NCBI RefSeq assembly: GCF_009380135.2
Contig: NZ_WHUT02000007.1
Coordinates: 214,610 to 278,609, forward strand
Direction of reading: 5' to 3'
Source of the DNA: Fertoeibacter niger
GTDB lineage: Bacteria > Pseudomonadota > Alphaproteobacteria > Rhodobacterales > Rhodobacteraceae
DNA: 64,000 nucleotides
Shown here: positions 55,357 to 63,991 of the stretch, in pieces
How the letters are laid out: every line of letters begins with the position of its first letter
Numbering within the stretch: the first letter of the stretch is position 1
Program-made: the position numbers and the translations under genes
The notes under the pieces: model-generated
What the model saw: the letters and a program-made list of their open reading frames with translations, nothing else
The model's database searches: none
Told to the model about the DNA's origin: nothing

Positions 55357-56955
55357 TCAGGCCTCGGCCTCCTCGTCGTCGGCGGGGCCAGCGAGTTCGG
55401 TCGGGTCCACCCAGCCCAGCATCACGCGGGCCGTCATCACCAGATGCTGCGCCTCTTCCAGGCTCACGTCAAATTTTTCCAGCACGCCTTCATCCTTCTT
55501 GCGCTGGCCGTTTTCGGTCGTCCAGCCGCCGGCCAGTTCCCAGTCGGCGCAGGTGGCGAAATCTTCCAGCGTCTTGATGCCGTCCTTGCCCAAGGCCTCC
55601 AGCATCTGCGGGGTAAGCCCTTCGAAGTTCACAAGGCTTTCTTCCACACCCAGCGCCAGCGCGGCTTCCATGGCCTTGCGGTTGGCGGCTTCCAGATGGT
55701 CGCGGGCGCGCATCTGCAACTCGGCAGCGGTGCCCTCATCAAACCCGTCGATGGACAGAAGTTCGTCCGTATCGACATAGGCCACTTCCTCAAGGTTGGT
55801 GAACCCTTCGGAAACAAGCAATTGGGCCATCATCTCGTCAATATCAAGGGTCTCCATGAACAGATTGGTCCGTTCGGTAAATTCCGCCTGCCGCCGGGCC
55901 GATTCGTCGGCCTCGGTCATGATGTCGATATCCAGACCCGTCAGCTGGCTTGCCAGACGCACGTTCTGCCCGCGCCGCCCGATGGCCAGGCTCAGCTGTT
56001 CGTCCGGCACCACAACCTCGATCTTGCCCGCGTCATCGTCGATGACAACCTTGCTGACTTCGGCCGGTTGCAGCGCGTTCACAAGGAAGGTCGCCTGATC
56101 CTGGTTCCACGGAATGATGTCGATCTTTTCGCCCTGAAGCTCGTTCACCACCGCCTGAACGCGGCTGCCGCGCATACCGACGCAGGCACCCACCGGGTCG
56201 ATGGAGTTGTCATAGGAAATCACGGCGATTTTCGCACGCGAACCGGGGTCGCGGGCCACGGCCTTGATCTCGATGATGCCATCATAGATTTCCGGCACTT
56301 CCATCTTGAACAGCTCGGCCATGAACTGCGGATCGGTGCGCGACAAGAACACCTGCGGGCCACGGGCCTCGCGGCGCACATCCTTGATATAGGCGCGGAT
56401 GCGGTCGTTCGGGCGGTAGGATTCGCGGCCGATCTTTTCGTTGCGGCGCAGGATCGCCTCGCCACGGCCGATATCGACGATGATGTTGCCGTATTCCTCG
56501 CGCTTGACCTGACCGTTGATGATCGTGCCCTTGCGGTCCTTGAATTCCTCATACTGGCGGTCACGCTCGGCTTCGCGCACCTTTTGCAGGATGACCTGCT
56601 TGGCCGATTGCGCGGCGATGCGGCCCAGATCGACAGGCGGAACCTCGTCAATCACCTCGTCACCGATCTTCGGGTCTTTCAGATGGCTTTTCGCCTGCGC
56701 CACGGTCAGTTGCGCATGGTGATTCTCAACCGCCTCGTCCTCGACCACGGTGCGGATGCGGGCGAAAGTCGCGCGGCCTGTCTTGCGGTCGATCTTCACG
56801 CGGATGTCCAGCTCGGACCCGTAGCGCGACTTGGCGGCGCGGGCGAGGGATTCTTCCATCGCCTGAATCACCAGATCGGGGTCGATCATCTTTTCACGCG
56901 CCACCGCTTCGGCGGTTTGCAGCAGTTCAAGCTGGTTGGCAGAGGTAATCGCCAT
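55357..56955 (-). CDS. nusA: Transcription elongation/termination factor NusA
   Basis: A 532-residue NusA, which modulates RNA polymerase pausing, termination and antitermination. N-terminal domain, S1 region ([20 protein letters not shown]), KH domains ([42 protein letters not shown]) and C-terminal helix-hairpin-helix repeats are present. The MAITSAN start was preferred (GAGG about 9 bases before); another ATG lies two codons upstream. It is downstream of rimP by 40 bp. Confidence 0.97.
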   Translation of the reverse strand: MAITSANQLELLQTAEAVAREKMIDPDLVIQAMEESLARAAKSRYGSELDIRVKIDRKTGRATFARIRTVVEDEAVENHHAQLTVAQAKSHLKDPKIGDEVIDEVPPVDLGRIAAQSAKQVILQKVREAERDRQYEEFKDRKGTIINGQVKREEYGNIIVDIGRGEAILRRNEKIGRESYRPNDRIRAYIKDVRREARGPQVFLSRTDPQFMAELFKMEVPEIYDGIIEIKAVARDPGSRAKIAVISYDNSIDPVGACVGMRGSRVQAVVNELQGEKIDIIPWNQDQATFLVNALQPAEVSKVVIDDDAGKIEVVVPDEQLSLAIGRRGQNVRLASQLTGLDIDIMTEADESARRQAEFTERTNLFMETLDIDEMMAQLLVSEGFTNLEEVAYVDTDELLSIDGFDEGTAAELQMRARDHLEAANRKAMEAALALGVEESLVNFEGLTPQMLEALGKDGIKTLEDFATCADWELAGGWTTENGQRKKDEGVLEKFDVSLEEAQHLVMTARVMLGWVDPTELAGPADDEEAEA

Positions 56956-56995
56956 GGTCATCGTCCTCGTAAGGGATCAGCGTTTCGGGGCTGGG

Positions 56996-57607
56996 TCAGT
57001 GTTTGGGTGCAGCGGTTTCAGCGTCGTCGCTGTCGCCGGCTTCGGATGTCTCGATCTCGTCGAAATCGGCCTCGTCGAACGTGCCCGAGGCTTTGCGCTG
57101 GCGCAGCATTTCGGCGATCAGATCATCGGTCAGAATCAGCTTGGCGTCCGACAGCCAGTCGAATTCCAGCCCGATGGTCAGCGTGTCGGCGCCATCCTCG
57201 ATCTCGATCAGCACTTCGTTGCCTTCGGTGCCGCGCAGAAAGCCCTTGAAGCGGCGGCGGCCGTCGATCAGCTCGGTCGTTTCCAGCCGGGCCTCGTAAT
57301 CGGCCCAGACATCGAAATCCTTCAGCCGGGTCAGCGGGCGGTCGATGCCGGGCGACGACACTTCAAGCGTGTAGTTTTCCTCGATCGGGTCTTCCACATC
57401 CAGCACGGCGGATACGGCGGTGGAGATTTTCGCGCAATCTTCCACGATGATGCCGCCTTCGGGGCGGTCGGCCATGATCTGCAAGGTGCGCAGCTTGCCG
57501 CCCATCAGGCGGATGCGCACCAGTTCGAACCCCAGCCCTTCGATGGCGGGGGTGACAATCTCGGCCAGGCGGCGGTCGATGGCGGTTTTGGCGATAAGGT
57601 CGGACAT
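56996..57607 (-). CDS. rimP: Ribosome maturation factor RimP
   Basis: A 203-residue factor needed for 30S subunit maturation. The N-terminal domain ([21 protein letters not shown]) and [18 protein letters not shown] region are typical; a C-terminal acidic extension ([19 protein letters not shown]) is present. It is the first gene of the operon. Its start lies 18 nt downstream of the T-run of an intrinsic terminator-like hairpin. Confidence 0.95.
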   Translation of the reverse strand: MSDLIAKTAIDRRLAEIVTPAIEGLGFELVRIRLMGGKLRTLQIMADRPEGGIIVEDCAKISTAVSAVLDVEDPIEENYTLEVSSPGIDRPLTRLKDFDVWADYEARLETTELIDGRRRFKGFLRGTEGNEVLIEIEDGADTLTIGLEFDWLSDAKLILTDDLIAEMLRQRKASGTFDEADFDEIETSEAGDSDDAETAAPKH

Positions 57608-57624
57608 GTGATGTTCCAGAAAAC

Positions 57625-57647
57625 AAAAAACGGGCCAAGCGGCCCGT
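57625..57647 (-). terminator. Intrinsic terminator in the rimP leader
   Basis: On the minus strand ACGGGCC (57647-57641) GCTT GGCCCGT (57636-57630) is followed by a run of T ending at 57625, then GTTTTC. It lies between the proposed promoter and the rimP start, so it would stop transcription of the operon unless bypassed. Confidence 0.8.
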
Positions 57648-57664
57648 GCGTGCGGATCGGAGGC

Positions 57665-57683
57665 TTCGGGTGTGGACCCCGAA
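57665..57683 (-). promoter_or_regulatory. Upstream leader hairpin of rimP operon
   Basis: TTCGGG (57683-57678 on the minus strand) and CCCGAA (57670-57665) pair around a 7-nt loop, just 5' of the terminator hairpin. It does not obviously share bases with the terminator stem, so an antiterminator is not proven. Confidence 0.5.
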
Positions 57684-57699
57684 ACGCGCTGTTGAAGGG

Positions 57700-57728
57700 G
57701 ATATACGCAGAACCGCCCGAGTCTGCAA
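57700..57728 (-). promoter_or_regulatory. Candidate sigma70-type promoter for rimP-nusA-ylxR-infB
   Basis: TTGCAG (57728-57723) and TATATC (57705-57700) on the minus strand are 17 bp apart. Transcription from about 57693 would give an 86-nt leader containing both hairpins. Confidence 0.6.
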
Positions 57729-57759
57729 CCCCGCTGTCACAAATGCGGGCCGGGTGGCG

Positions 57760-58887
57760 TCACCCTACGCGCTGCCCCGCCTGCCAGACGCCGCGCACCG
57801 CCCAGTCCGCCCCCAGATGCACCATATCCGCCGCTCGCCCCGGCAGAAGGTGGCCCCGGGTGCCGCCTTGCCCGATCACCGCCGCCGGCACCGATGTGGC
57901 CATGGCCAGCGCGCGTTCGGGGGGCAGACCCACACGGCCCACCATCACCCCCACCGCCTGCGGCAGCGTCAGGTCGGCCCCGGCCAGCGTGCCATCCTCC
58001 AGCGTCAGCCGCCCGTCCTGCCGCAATATCCGCCGCCCGCCCAGCGTGAATTCCGTCAGGCCGCTGCCCGCCACAGCCATGCAGTCTGACACCAGAAACA
58101 ACCCCTCCGGCTTCGCCGCGCAGGCGATGCGCATCACCTCGACCGCCACATGGATGCCGTCGGCGATCAGGCCCGCCGGGATCGCGCAATCCAGGGCCGC
58201 GCCCACCAGCCCCGCCTCGCGGTTGCCCATCTGGCTCATCGCGTTGAACAGATGCGTGACGCAGCCCGCCCCCGCCGCCATCGCCGCGCGTGCCTGACCG
58301 GCGGTGCAATCGCTGTGGCCAAGGCTGACCACCGCACCCGCCGCGCGCAGGGTGGCGATCTGGTCTGCCGTCACAGCCTCGGGCGCCAGTGTCACCATCA
58401 GCGCGGGCAAGGCGCGGGCCGCGTCGCACAGCCGCGCCAGATCGTCGCCGGTCATCGGGCGGATCAGCGCGGGGTCATGCGCGCCCTTGCGGCGCGGGTC
58501 CAGATGCGGGCCTTCGATATGCAGGCCCAGAAAACCGGGCAGGCCCGCCGCCGCAACCCCGGCGGCAATCACCCGGGCTGTCGCCCCGGGCGTGTCGGTG
58601 ATCAGCGTGGGCAGGATGCCGGTCGTGCCAAGCCGCAGATGCGCGGCGCATATGGCCGCCAGTGCCGCCGCATCGGTGGACCCGTCCACCATCCGCCCGC
58701 CCCCGCCATTCACCTGCAAATCCAGAAGGCCCGGGGCCAGAATGCCACCGTCCAGCACCACCCGGCCCCCGCTTGGGGCATCCGCCTCGGGCAGCAGCGC
58801 CGTCACCGTGGCCCCCTGCACCACCAGCGCCATCCCGTCATGCAGGCTCTGCCCGTCAAACACCCGTGCCCCGACAAAGACCTGCAT
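57760..58887 (-). CDS. nagA: N-acetylglucosamine-6-phosphate deacetylase
   Basis: Converts GlcNAc-6-phosphate to glucosamine-6-phosphate and acetate. The 375-residue amidohydrolase has APGLLDLQVNGGGG, metal Glu in GLHIEGPHLDP, His in VSLGHSDC and THLFNAMS, and the catalytic Asp in FLVSDCMA. The ATG at 58887 overlaps the stop of the SIS gene (TGATG); a GTG one codon earlier is possible. It is the last gene of the minus-strand amino-sugar unit. Confidence 0.94.
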   Translation of the reverse strand: MQVFVGARVFDGQSLHDGMALVVQGATVTALLPEADAPSGGRVVLDGGILAPGLLDLQVNGGGGRMVDGSTDAAALAAICAAHLRLGTTGILPTLITDTPGATARVIAAGVAAAGLPGFLGLHIEGPHLDPRRKGAHDPALIRPMTGDDLARLCDAARALPALMVTLAPEAVTADQIATLRAAGAVVSLGHSDCTAGQARAAMAAGAGCVTHLFNAMSQMGNREAGLVGAALDCAIPAGLIADGIHVAVEVMRIACAAKPEGLFLVSDCMAVAGSGLTEFTLGGRRILRQDGRLTLEDGTLAGADLTLPQAVGVMVGRVGLPPERALAMATSVPAAVIGQGGTRGHLLPGRAADMVHLGADWAVRGVWQAGQRVG

Positions 58888-59912
58888 CACACGGTTTCCG
58901 TCACCTTGCGCAGATGCGGCGGGGTGTCGGGGTCAAAGCCCCGCCGCCGCGCCAGCCCCTCGACAAAGGCGTAGAAGCCCACGATCAGCACCAGCGGCGC
59001 CACCAACGGATGCAGCCCGCCGACCGATGGCAATGTGACCGCGCCCTTGGCTGCCGCCCCGGTCAGAAACACATCGGCCCCCTGCGCCGCCAGCCGCTCG
59101 GCGGTGGCCACAAGCTGCGGCAGGGCGGCATCATCCACCCCCAGCGCAAACACCGGAAAGCGCGCCTGCACGATCGCCGCAGGCCCGTGCAGCACCTCGG
59201 CCGCCGAATAGCCCTCGGCATGCAGGCCGCTGGTTTCCTTGAACTTCAGCGCGCATTCGCTTGCGATGGCAAAACCCGGCCCACGCCCCAGCACATACAG
59301 TGACTGCGCGCGCGACAGTCGGGCGGCCAGCGGTTCCCAATCCAGCGCCAGCGCCTTGGCAAAGGCATCTGGCAGGCCCGCGACCGCCGCGCGCAGCGGT
59401 GCATCGTCTTGCCATTCGGCCAGCAGCGCCAGCCCGGCCAGAACCGAGGTGACAAAGGTTTTCGTCGCCGCCACCGATTTCTCGGTGCCTGCCAGCAGGG
59501 GCAGGCAATGGGCCGAGGCCTCGCCCATCGGTGCATCGGCGAAATTGGTGATCGCGATGCTCAGGGCGCCCCCGGCCCCGGCGGCGCGCATCATCTCCAC
59601 AATATCCGGGCTGCGGCCCGATTGCGAAATGCCGATGCAGGCCGCCCCACCCAACCGCAGGGGCCGCCGGTAGATCGAAGCGATGGATGGCCCGACCGAG
59701 GCCACCGGCACCCCCGCCAGCAGTTCCACCGCGTATTTCAGATAGGTCGCCGCATGGTCCGACGATCCGCGCGCCACGGTCACGACCAGCCCCGGGTCCA
59801 CCGTTCGCAGCGCCGCAGCCGCGTCGGCCACCGCCGCCTGCGACCCGGCCAGAAACCGCGCGGCGGCGGCGGGAATTTCGGCCACTTCCTGCGCCATGAA
59901 ACTGTCGGTCAT
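58887..59912 (-). CDS. SIS-domain sugar-phosphate deaminase (NagB-II type)
   Basis: A 341-residue protein made of two SIS domains like the isomerase half of GlmS but without the glutaminase half. Motifs are VARGSSDHAATYLKYA, IGISQSGRSPDIVEM, GTEKSVAATKTFVTS and ALKFKETSGLHAEGYSAAEVLHGP. Such proteins next to nagA usually act as glucosamine-6-phosphate deaminase giving fructose-6-phosphate and ammonia; a ketosamine deglycase role is an alternative. MTDSFMA start at 59912, 4 bp after the GntR stop. Confidence 0.85.
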   Translation of the reverse strand: MTDSFMAQEVAEIPAAAARFLAGSQAAVADAAAALRTVDPGLVVTVARGSSDHAATYLKYAVELLAGVPVASVGPSIASIYRRPLRLGGAACIGISQSGRSPDIVEMMRAAGAGGALSIAITNFADAPMGEASAHCLPLLAGTEKSVAATKTFVTSVLAGLALLAEWQDDAPLRAAVAGLPDAFAKALALDWEPLAARLSRAQSLYVLGRGPGFAIASECALKFKETSGLHAEGYSAAEVLHGPAAIVQARFPVFALGVDDAALPQLVATAERLAAQGADVFLTGAAAKGAVTLPSVGGLHPLVAPLVLIVGFYAFVEGLARRRGFDPDTPPHLRKVTETV

Positions 59913-59916
59913 CGGG

Positions 59917-60702
59917 TCATCCTTTCGTTGTCCGGCCATCCGTGGCTTCGCCACCGGGGGCCAGTTTCAGTTCCACAGCGAAATCATAGGCATCGCCGCG
60001 ATAAAGCGACCGGGTGAATTCCACCACCCGGCCCGAGGGCAGGTAACTGACCCTCTCGATCCTCAGGCCCGCCACGCCGGGGGCGACACCCAGCAGGTCG
60101 GCATCCTTTGCCCCCAGATTGGCCGCAGAAATCCGCTGCACCGCGCGCACCGGGCGCAGGCCCCGCTCCTCCAGCAGCGCATAAAGCGAGGCTTCAACCG
60201 CCATGGGATCGGGCAACACCTGCGCCGACAGGCTGGCGCGTTCGATGGCTAGCGGCACGCCATCGCTGCGCCGCACCCGTTCCAGCCGCGCCACCCTGTC
60301 ACCCGCGCCCAATCCCAGCGCCATGACCTCTTCGGGGGCCGGGGCGTGAAGCGCGCGCGAAAGCCAGACCGATTCCACGCTGCGCCCACGCCGGGCCATA
60401 TCCTCGGTAAACGAGGTCAGCAGCGACAGAGCCTGTTCCAGACGTTCCACCCGTGCCGCCACAAAGGTGCCCGATCCGCGCTTCTGCACCAGCACGCCCT
60501 GCGCCACCAGCGCCTGCACCGCCTTGCGCACCGTCACCCGGGAAAGCCCGGTCATCGCGGCCATGTCACGCTCGGCGGGCAGGCTGTCGCCCGGGGCCAG
60601 CCGCCCCTCGGCCACCGCATCGGCAATGCGGCGTTGCAGTTGCAGATACAGCGGGCCAGAGCCCGCCACATCGAAGCCGTCGGGCGAAAACATCTGGTTC
60701 AT
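59917..60702 (-). CDS. GntR/UTRA family regulator of amino-sugar genes
   Basis: A 261-residue regulator: N-terminal GntR winged helix (LPAERDMAAMTGLSRVTVRKAVQALVAQGVL) and C-terminal UTRA ligand domain (ERVSYLPSGRVVEFTRSLYRGDAYDF), as in NagR/DasR that sense GlcNAc-6-P or GlcN-6-P. It starts in an ATGA overlap with the kinase gene and lies in the middle of the cluster it probably regulates. Two 18-bp repeats between the divergent units are its likely operators. Confidence 0.88.
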   Translation of the reverse strand: MNQMFSPDGFDVAGSGPLYLQLQRRIADAVAEGRLAPGDSLPAERDMAAMTGLSRVTVRKAVQALVAQGVLVQKRGSGTFVAARVERLEQALSLLTSFTEDMARRGRSVESVWLSRALHAPAPEEVMALGLGAGDRVARLERVRRSDGVPLAIERASLSAQVLPDPMAVEASLYALLEERGLRPVRAVQRISAANLGAKDADLLGVAPGVAGLRIERVSYLPSGRVVEFTRSLYRGDAYDFAVELKLAPGGEATDGRTTKG

Positions 60703-61523
60703 CCCAGCCCCCGCGCCAGCATCAACGCGCCATCCAGCGCCGTGCCCTGCGGGTCCACCGCCTGCCATTCCGGGGCCAGCAGCCCGGCATAGATGCCACC
60801 AAGCCCACCCAGAAACACCACCTGCCGGGTCTGATCATGGTCCAGGAGGTCAAGCGCGGCGGCGACTTCACGCGCGCCATCGGCCAGAAGTGTCTGCGCC
60901 AGCGGATCACCGGATTCAATGATGCGGGGCGCAAGCGCCGCGAAATCGGCAGGGGTGGCGCGGGCGGCAAAGGAAATCACCCCCGCCTCGCCGCCCATCT
61001 CGGCCAGCACGGCCTGCACCAGCGGCGTTGCCGCCAGGAATCCGTCCGCCGCGCGCAAGACCTGAGCCAGCAACCGGCGGCCCAGCCATGCCCCGCTGCC
61101 CTCATCCCCCAGCACCAGCCCCTTGCCGCCGATCTGCCGGAACACCCCGCCCCGCTGCGCCGCAAAGACCGACCCCGTGCCGATGGCCGCAACAATGCCG
61201 TCACCCGCGCCAAGCGCCCCCATCACCGCCGTCTGCGCATCGGTGACGATGCGCGCCCGGGCAAACGGCAGATCCAGCGCATCATGCCCCGCCGCATTGG
61301 CACCCGCCAACCCCAGCCCGGCATGGATCCGGCCAAGATCGGCTCCGCCCGCAGCCGCGACAGCCTGCATGGCGGCGGCAAGGATGCTGGCGCGGGCAGC
61401 CACGGGGTCGCTGGTGATATTGGCAGGCCCGCCGGTGCCACGCCCCAGCACCGGGCCGGTAGCCCCTGCCACCACCGCCCGGCACCCCGTGCCGCCCCCA
61501 TCGATGCCCAGAAAAAGCGCCAT
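60699..61523 (-). CDS. BadF/BcrA-family amino-sugar kinase
   Basis: A 274-residue ASKHA-type kinase with LGIDGGGTGCRAVV (phosphate 1), AAIGTGSVFAA (phosphate 2) and VVFLGGLGGIYAGL (adenosine). The BadF/BcrA family includes GlcNAc kinases and the MurK type that phosphorylates both MurNAc and GlcNAc; the neighbouring murQ-like gene suggests the latter but this is inference. GGAGG precedes the ATG at 61523. First gene of the minus unit. Confidence 0.85.
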   Translation of the reverse strand: MALFLGIDGGGTGCRAVVAGATGPVLGRGTGGPANITSDPVAARASILAAAMQAVAAAGGADLGRIHAGLGLAGANAAGHDALDLPFARARIVTDAQTAVMGALGAGDGIVAAIGTGSVFAAQRGGVFRQIGGKGLVLGDEGSGAWLGRRLLAQVLRAADGFLAATPLVQAVLAEMGGEAGVISFAARATPADFAALAPRIIESGDPLAQTLLADGAREVAAALDLLDHDQTRQVVFLGGLGGIYAGLLAPEWQAVDPQGTALDGALMLARGLG

Positions 61524-61545
61524 CCCGAATCCTCCGCCACCTAAG

Positions 61546-61563
61546 ATACCAAAACAATACCAA
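61546..61563. promoter_or_regulatory. Candidate GntR operator, minus-unit side
   Basis: ATACCAAAACAATACCAA, itself two direct ATACCAA words, 23 bp upstream of the kinase start. It matches the reverse complement of 61634-61651 at 16 of 18 bases. Confidence 0.65.
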
Positions 61564-61633
61564 ATGAAAAGTGGCATCATGCAAACTGCCAGAAAACCAA
61601 AGAATATGCCGACTCAAAGATGATGCTTTACAA

Positions 61634-61651
61634 TTGGTATTATTTTGGCAT
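61634..61651. promoter_or_regulatory. Candidate GntR operator, murQ side
   Basis: TTGGTATTATTTTGGCAT, 24 bp upstream of the MurQ-like start, is the inverted partner of the element at 61546 (16 of 18 matches). The two are almost symmetric about the divergent region. Confidence 0.65.
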
Positions 61652-61675
61652 TGTTTATCCATCAGGGGGAATCGC

Positions 61676-62569
61676 ATGGCTAACCGTCGGACAGAGGCTT
61701 CACATCCCGCAGCGCAGGGGCTGCATGCGGCACCCGCCGCCGTGGTCCTGGGGCATCTTCTGACGGCACAGGTTGCAGCGGCGGCATCGGTTGCGCCCGC
61801 CCTGCCCGCGCTGGAGGCTGCCGCCGAGGCCGCGGCGCAGGCGTTGGGGCAGGGGCACAAGATGGCCTATGCCGGGGCGGGCAGTTCGGGGCTGATGGCG
61901 CTGGCCGATTGTCTGGAACTGGCAGGCACCTTCGGCATTCCGCCCGACCGCACGCCCATGCTGTTCGCCGGTGGTGCGGCTGCCCTGCTGCACATGACCG
62001 GCGCGGTGGAGGATGACCCCGCACTGGCGCTGGCCGATCTGGACCGCGCTGGCATCGGGGCGGGCGATGTGGTGATCTGCATTTCGGCTTCGGGCGGCAC
62101 ACCCTATACGCTGGTGGTGGCCGAAACCGCGCGCGACCGTGGGGCCACGATCATCGGCATCGCCAATGCGCCGGGCACCCGTCTGCTGGCTCTGGCCGAT
62201 CTGCCCGTGCTGCTGGATACCGGGCCCGAGGTGATCGCGGGTTCCACCCGCATGGGGGCCGCGACCGCGCAGAAGATCGCGCTGAACATGCTGTCGGTGC
62301 TGGTGGGCATCCGCCTGGGCCATGTGCATGATGGTTACATGGTGAATGTGATCGCCGACAATGCCAAGCTGATCGACCGCGCCGCGCGCATCGTGGCCAA
62401 CCTGTCGGGGGCTGGCATGGATGCCGCCCGCGACGCACTGGCGCAGACCGGCGGCGCGGTGAAGCCTGCCGTGCTGATCGCCGCCGGGGCCACGCCTTCG
62501 GCTGCGGCCAAGGCCCTGCATGCCAGCCACGGGCACCTTGCCCCGGCGCTGGCCACAAAGTTTTCATAA
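61676..62569 (+). CDS. murQ: N-acetylmuramic acid 6-phosphate etherase-like protein
   Basis: A 297-residue SIS-fold lyase. It cleaves the lactyl ether of MurNAc-6-phosphate to GlcNAc-6-phosphate and D-lactate. Visible motifs: YAGAGSSGLMALADCLEL (the Glu corresponding to the MurQ catalytic Glu), CISASGGTPYTLVVAETA, LLDTGPEVIAGSTRMGAATAQKIALNML and VHDGYMVNV. The ATG at 61676 follows CAGGGGGAATCGC. It begins the plus-strand unit together with the binding protein. Confidence 0.88.
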   Translation: MANRRTEASHPAAQGLHAAPAAVVLGHLLTAQVAAAASVAPALPALEAAAEAAAQALGQGHKMAYAGAGSSGLMALADCLELAGTFGIPPDRTPMLFAGGAAALLHMTGAVEDDPALALADLDRAGIGAGDVVICISASGGTPYTLVVAETARDRGATIIGIANAPGTRLLALADLPVLLDTGPEVIAGSTRMGAATAQKIALNMLSVLVGIRLGHVHDGYMVNVIADNAKLIDRAARIVANLSGAGMDAARDALAQTGGAVKPAVLIAAGATPSAAAKALHASHGHLAPALATKFS

Positions 62570-62602
62570 CCGGGCAAAAAGCCCGCCAACCGGGAGACGA
62601 CA

Positions 62603-63856
62603 ATGACCACGAAAACCCTTCGCATCGCCTTGCTGACCAGCACGCTGCTGGCCGGTGCGGCTGCCGCGCAAGACACCACGCTGACGATCGAGTCCTGGCG
62701 CAACGACGACCTGCTGATCTGGCAGGACACGCTGATACCGGCGTTCGAAGCTGCCAACCCCGGCATCAAGGTGGTGTTCGCGCCCTCGGCCCCGGCGGAA
62801 TACAACGCTGTGCTGAACTCGAAACTCGACGCCGGTTCGGCGGGCGATCTGATCACCTGCCGCCCCTTCGATGCCTCGCTGGAACTGTTCAACAAGGGGC
62901 AACTGGCCGACCTGACCGATCTGGAAGGCATGGCGAATTTCAGCGCCGTGGCGAAATCGGGCTGGTCCACCGATGATGCGGCGAAAACCTTCTGCGTGCC
63001 GATGGCGTCGGTGATCCACGGCTATATCTACAACAAAGAGGCGTTTGCCGCGGCGGGCGTCGAAGTGCCGAAAACCGAGGCCGAGTTCTTTGCCGCGCTG
63101 GACAAGATCAAGGCCGAGGGCAGCTACATTCCCATGGCCATGGGCACAAACGACCAGTGGGAAGCGGCCACGATGGGCTACAACAACATCGGGCCGAACT
63201 ACTGGAAGGGCGAGGAAGGCCGTCTGGCGCTGATCGCGGGTGAGCAGAAGCTGACCGACGCACAATGGGTGGCCCCGTTCACCCAACTGGCGAAATGGAA
63301 GGACTATCTGGGCGACGGTTTCGAGGCGCAGACCTATCCTGACAGCCAGAACCTGTTCACGCTGGGCCGTGCCGCCGTCTATCCGGCCGGATCATGGGAA
63401 ATCAGCGGTTTCCGCGCGCAGGCCGCGTTCGAGATGGGCGCGTTCTATCCGCCGGTTCCCGCCGCCGGGGATGAGTGCTATATTTCCGACCATACCGACA
63501 TCGCCATTGGCCTGAACGCGGCCTCGCCCAATGCCGAAGCGGGCAAGGTCTTTCTGAACTGGGTCGGCTCGCCCGAATTCGCCACGCTTTACGCCAATGC
63601 GCTGCCGGGCTTTTTCCCGCTGTCATCGACCCCCGTCACGCTGGAAGACCCGCTGGCGCAGGAATTCCTGAACTGGCGTGCGACCTGCAAATCCTCGATC
63701 CGGTCCACATATCAGATCCTGTCGCGTGGCACGCCGAACCTGGAAAACGAGACCTGGAACGCCTCGGCCAATGTGATCAAGGGCACCGAGACGCCGGAAG
63801 CCGCCGCCGCCCGCCTGCAAGAGGGTCTGGCGTCGTGGTATGAACCGCAGAAGTAA
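62603..63856 (+). CDS. ABC transporter substrate-binding protein (sugar, family 1)
   Basis: A 417-residue secreted binding protein. Signal to AAAQ, then a type II fold typical of carbohydrate uptake (TIESWRNDDLLIWQDTLIPAFEAANPGI, PASVIHGYIYNKEAF, AIGLNAASPNAEAGKVF, PAGSWEISGF). With MurQ, kinase and NagA beside it, a muropeptide-derived sugar or GlcNAc is a likely ligand, but the ligand is not readable. It follows murQ by 33 bp; permease genes would lie beyond the window. Confidence 0.88.
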   Translation: MTTKTLRIALLTSTLLAGAAAAQDTTLTIESWRNDDLLIWQDTLIPAFEAANPGIKVVFAPSAPAEYNAVLNSKLDAGSAGDLITCRPFDASLELFNKGQLADLTDLEGMANFSAVAKSGWSTDDAAKTFCVPMASVIHGYIYNKEAFAAAGVEVPKTEAEFFAALDKIKAEGSYIPMAMGTNDQWEAATMGYNNIGPNYWKGEEGRLALIAGEQKLTDAQWVAPFTQLAKWKDYLGDGFEAQTYPDSQNLFTLGRAAVYPAGSWEISGFRAQAAFEMGAFYPPVPAAGDECYISDHTDIAIGLNAASPNAEAGKVFLNWVGSPEFATLYANALPGFFPLSSTPVTLEDPLAQEFLNWRATCKSSIRSTYQILSRGTPNLENETWNASANVIKGTETPEAAAARLQEGLASWYEPQK

Positions 63857-63908
63857 GCGCGGGCTTTTCTGACGGAGCCGGGGGCTGACTTTTGCCAGCA
63901 CCGGCTTT

Positions 63909-63991
63909 GGGAAACGCTGGGGAGGGGGCTGCCTGGCACCGACCCCGATGTCGGGAAACCCCGGGGAGGGGGCTGTCTGCCCCCTCCCCGG
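63909..63991 (+). repeat. Imperfect 27-bp direct repeat and long hairpin after the binding-protein gene
   Basis: GGGAAAC..GGGGAGGGGGCTG.CTG occurs at 63909-63935 and 63953-63979, 24 of 27 bases alike. The second copy begins a hairpin: CCGGGGAGGGGGC (63961-63973) pairs with GCCCCCTCCCCGG (63979-63991). Like the hairpin after xylF, it could set the ratio of binding protein to permeases. Confidence 0.75.
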
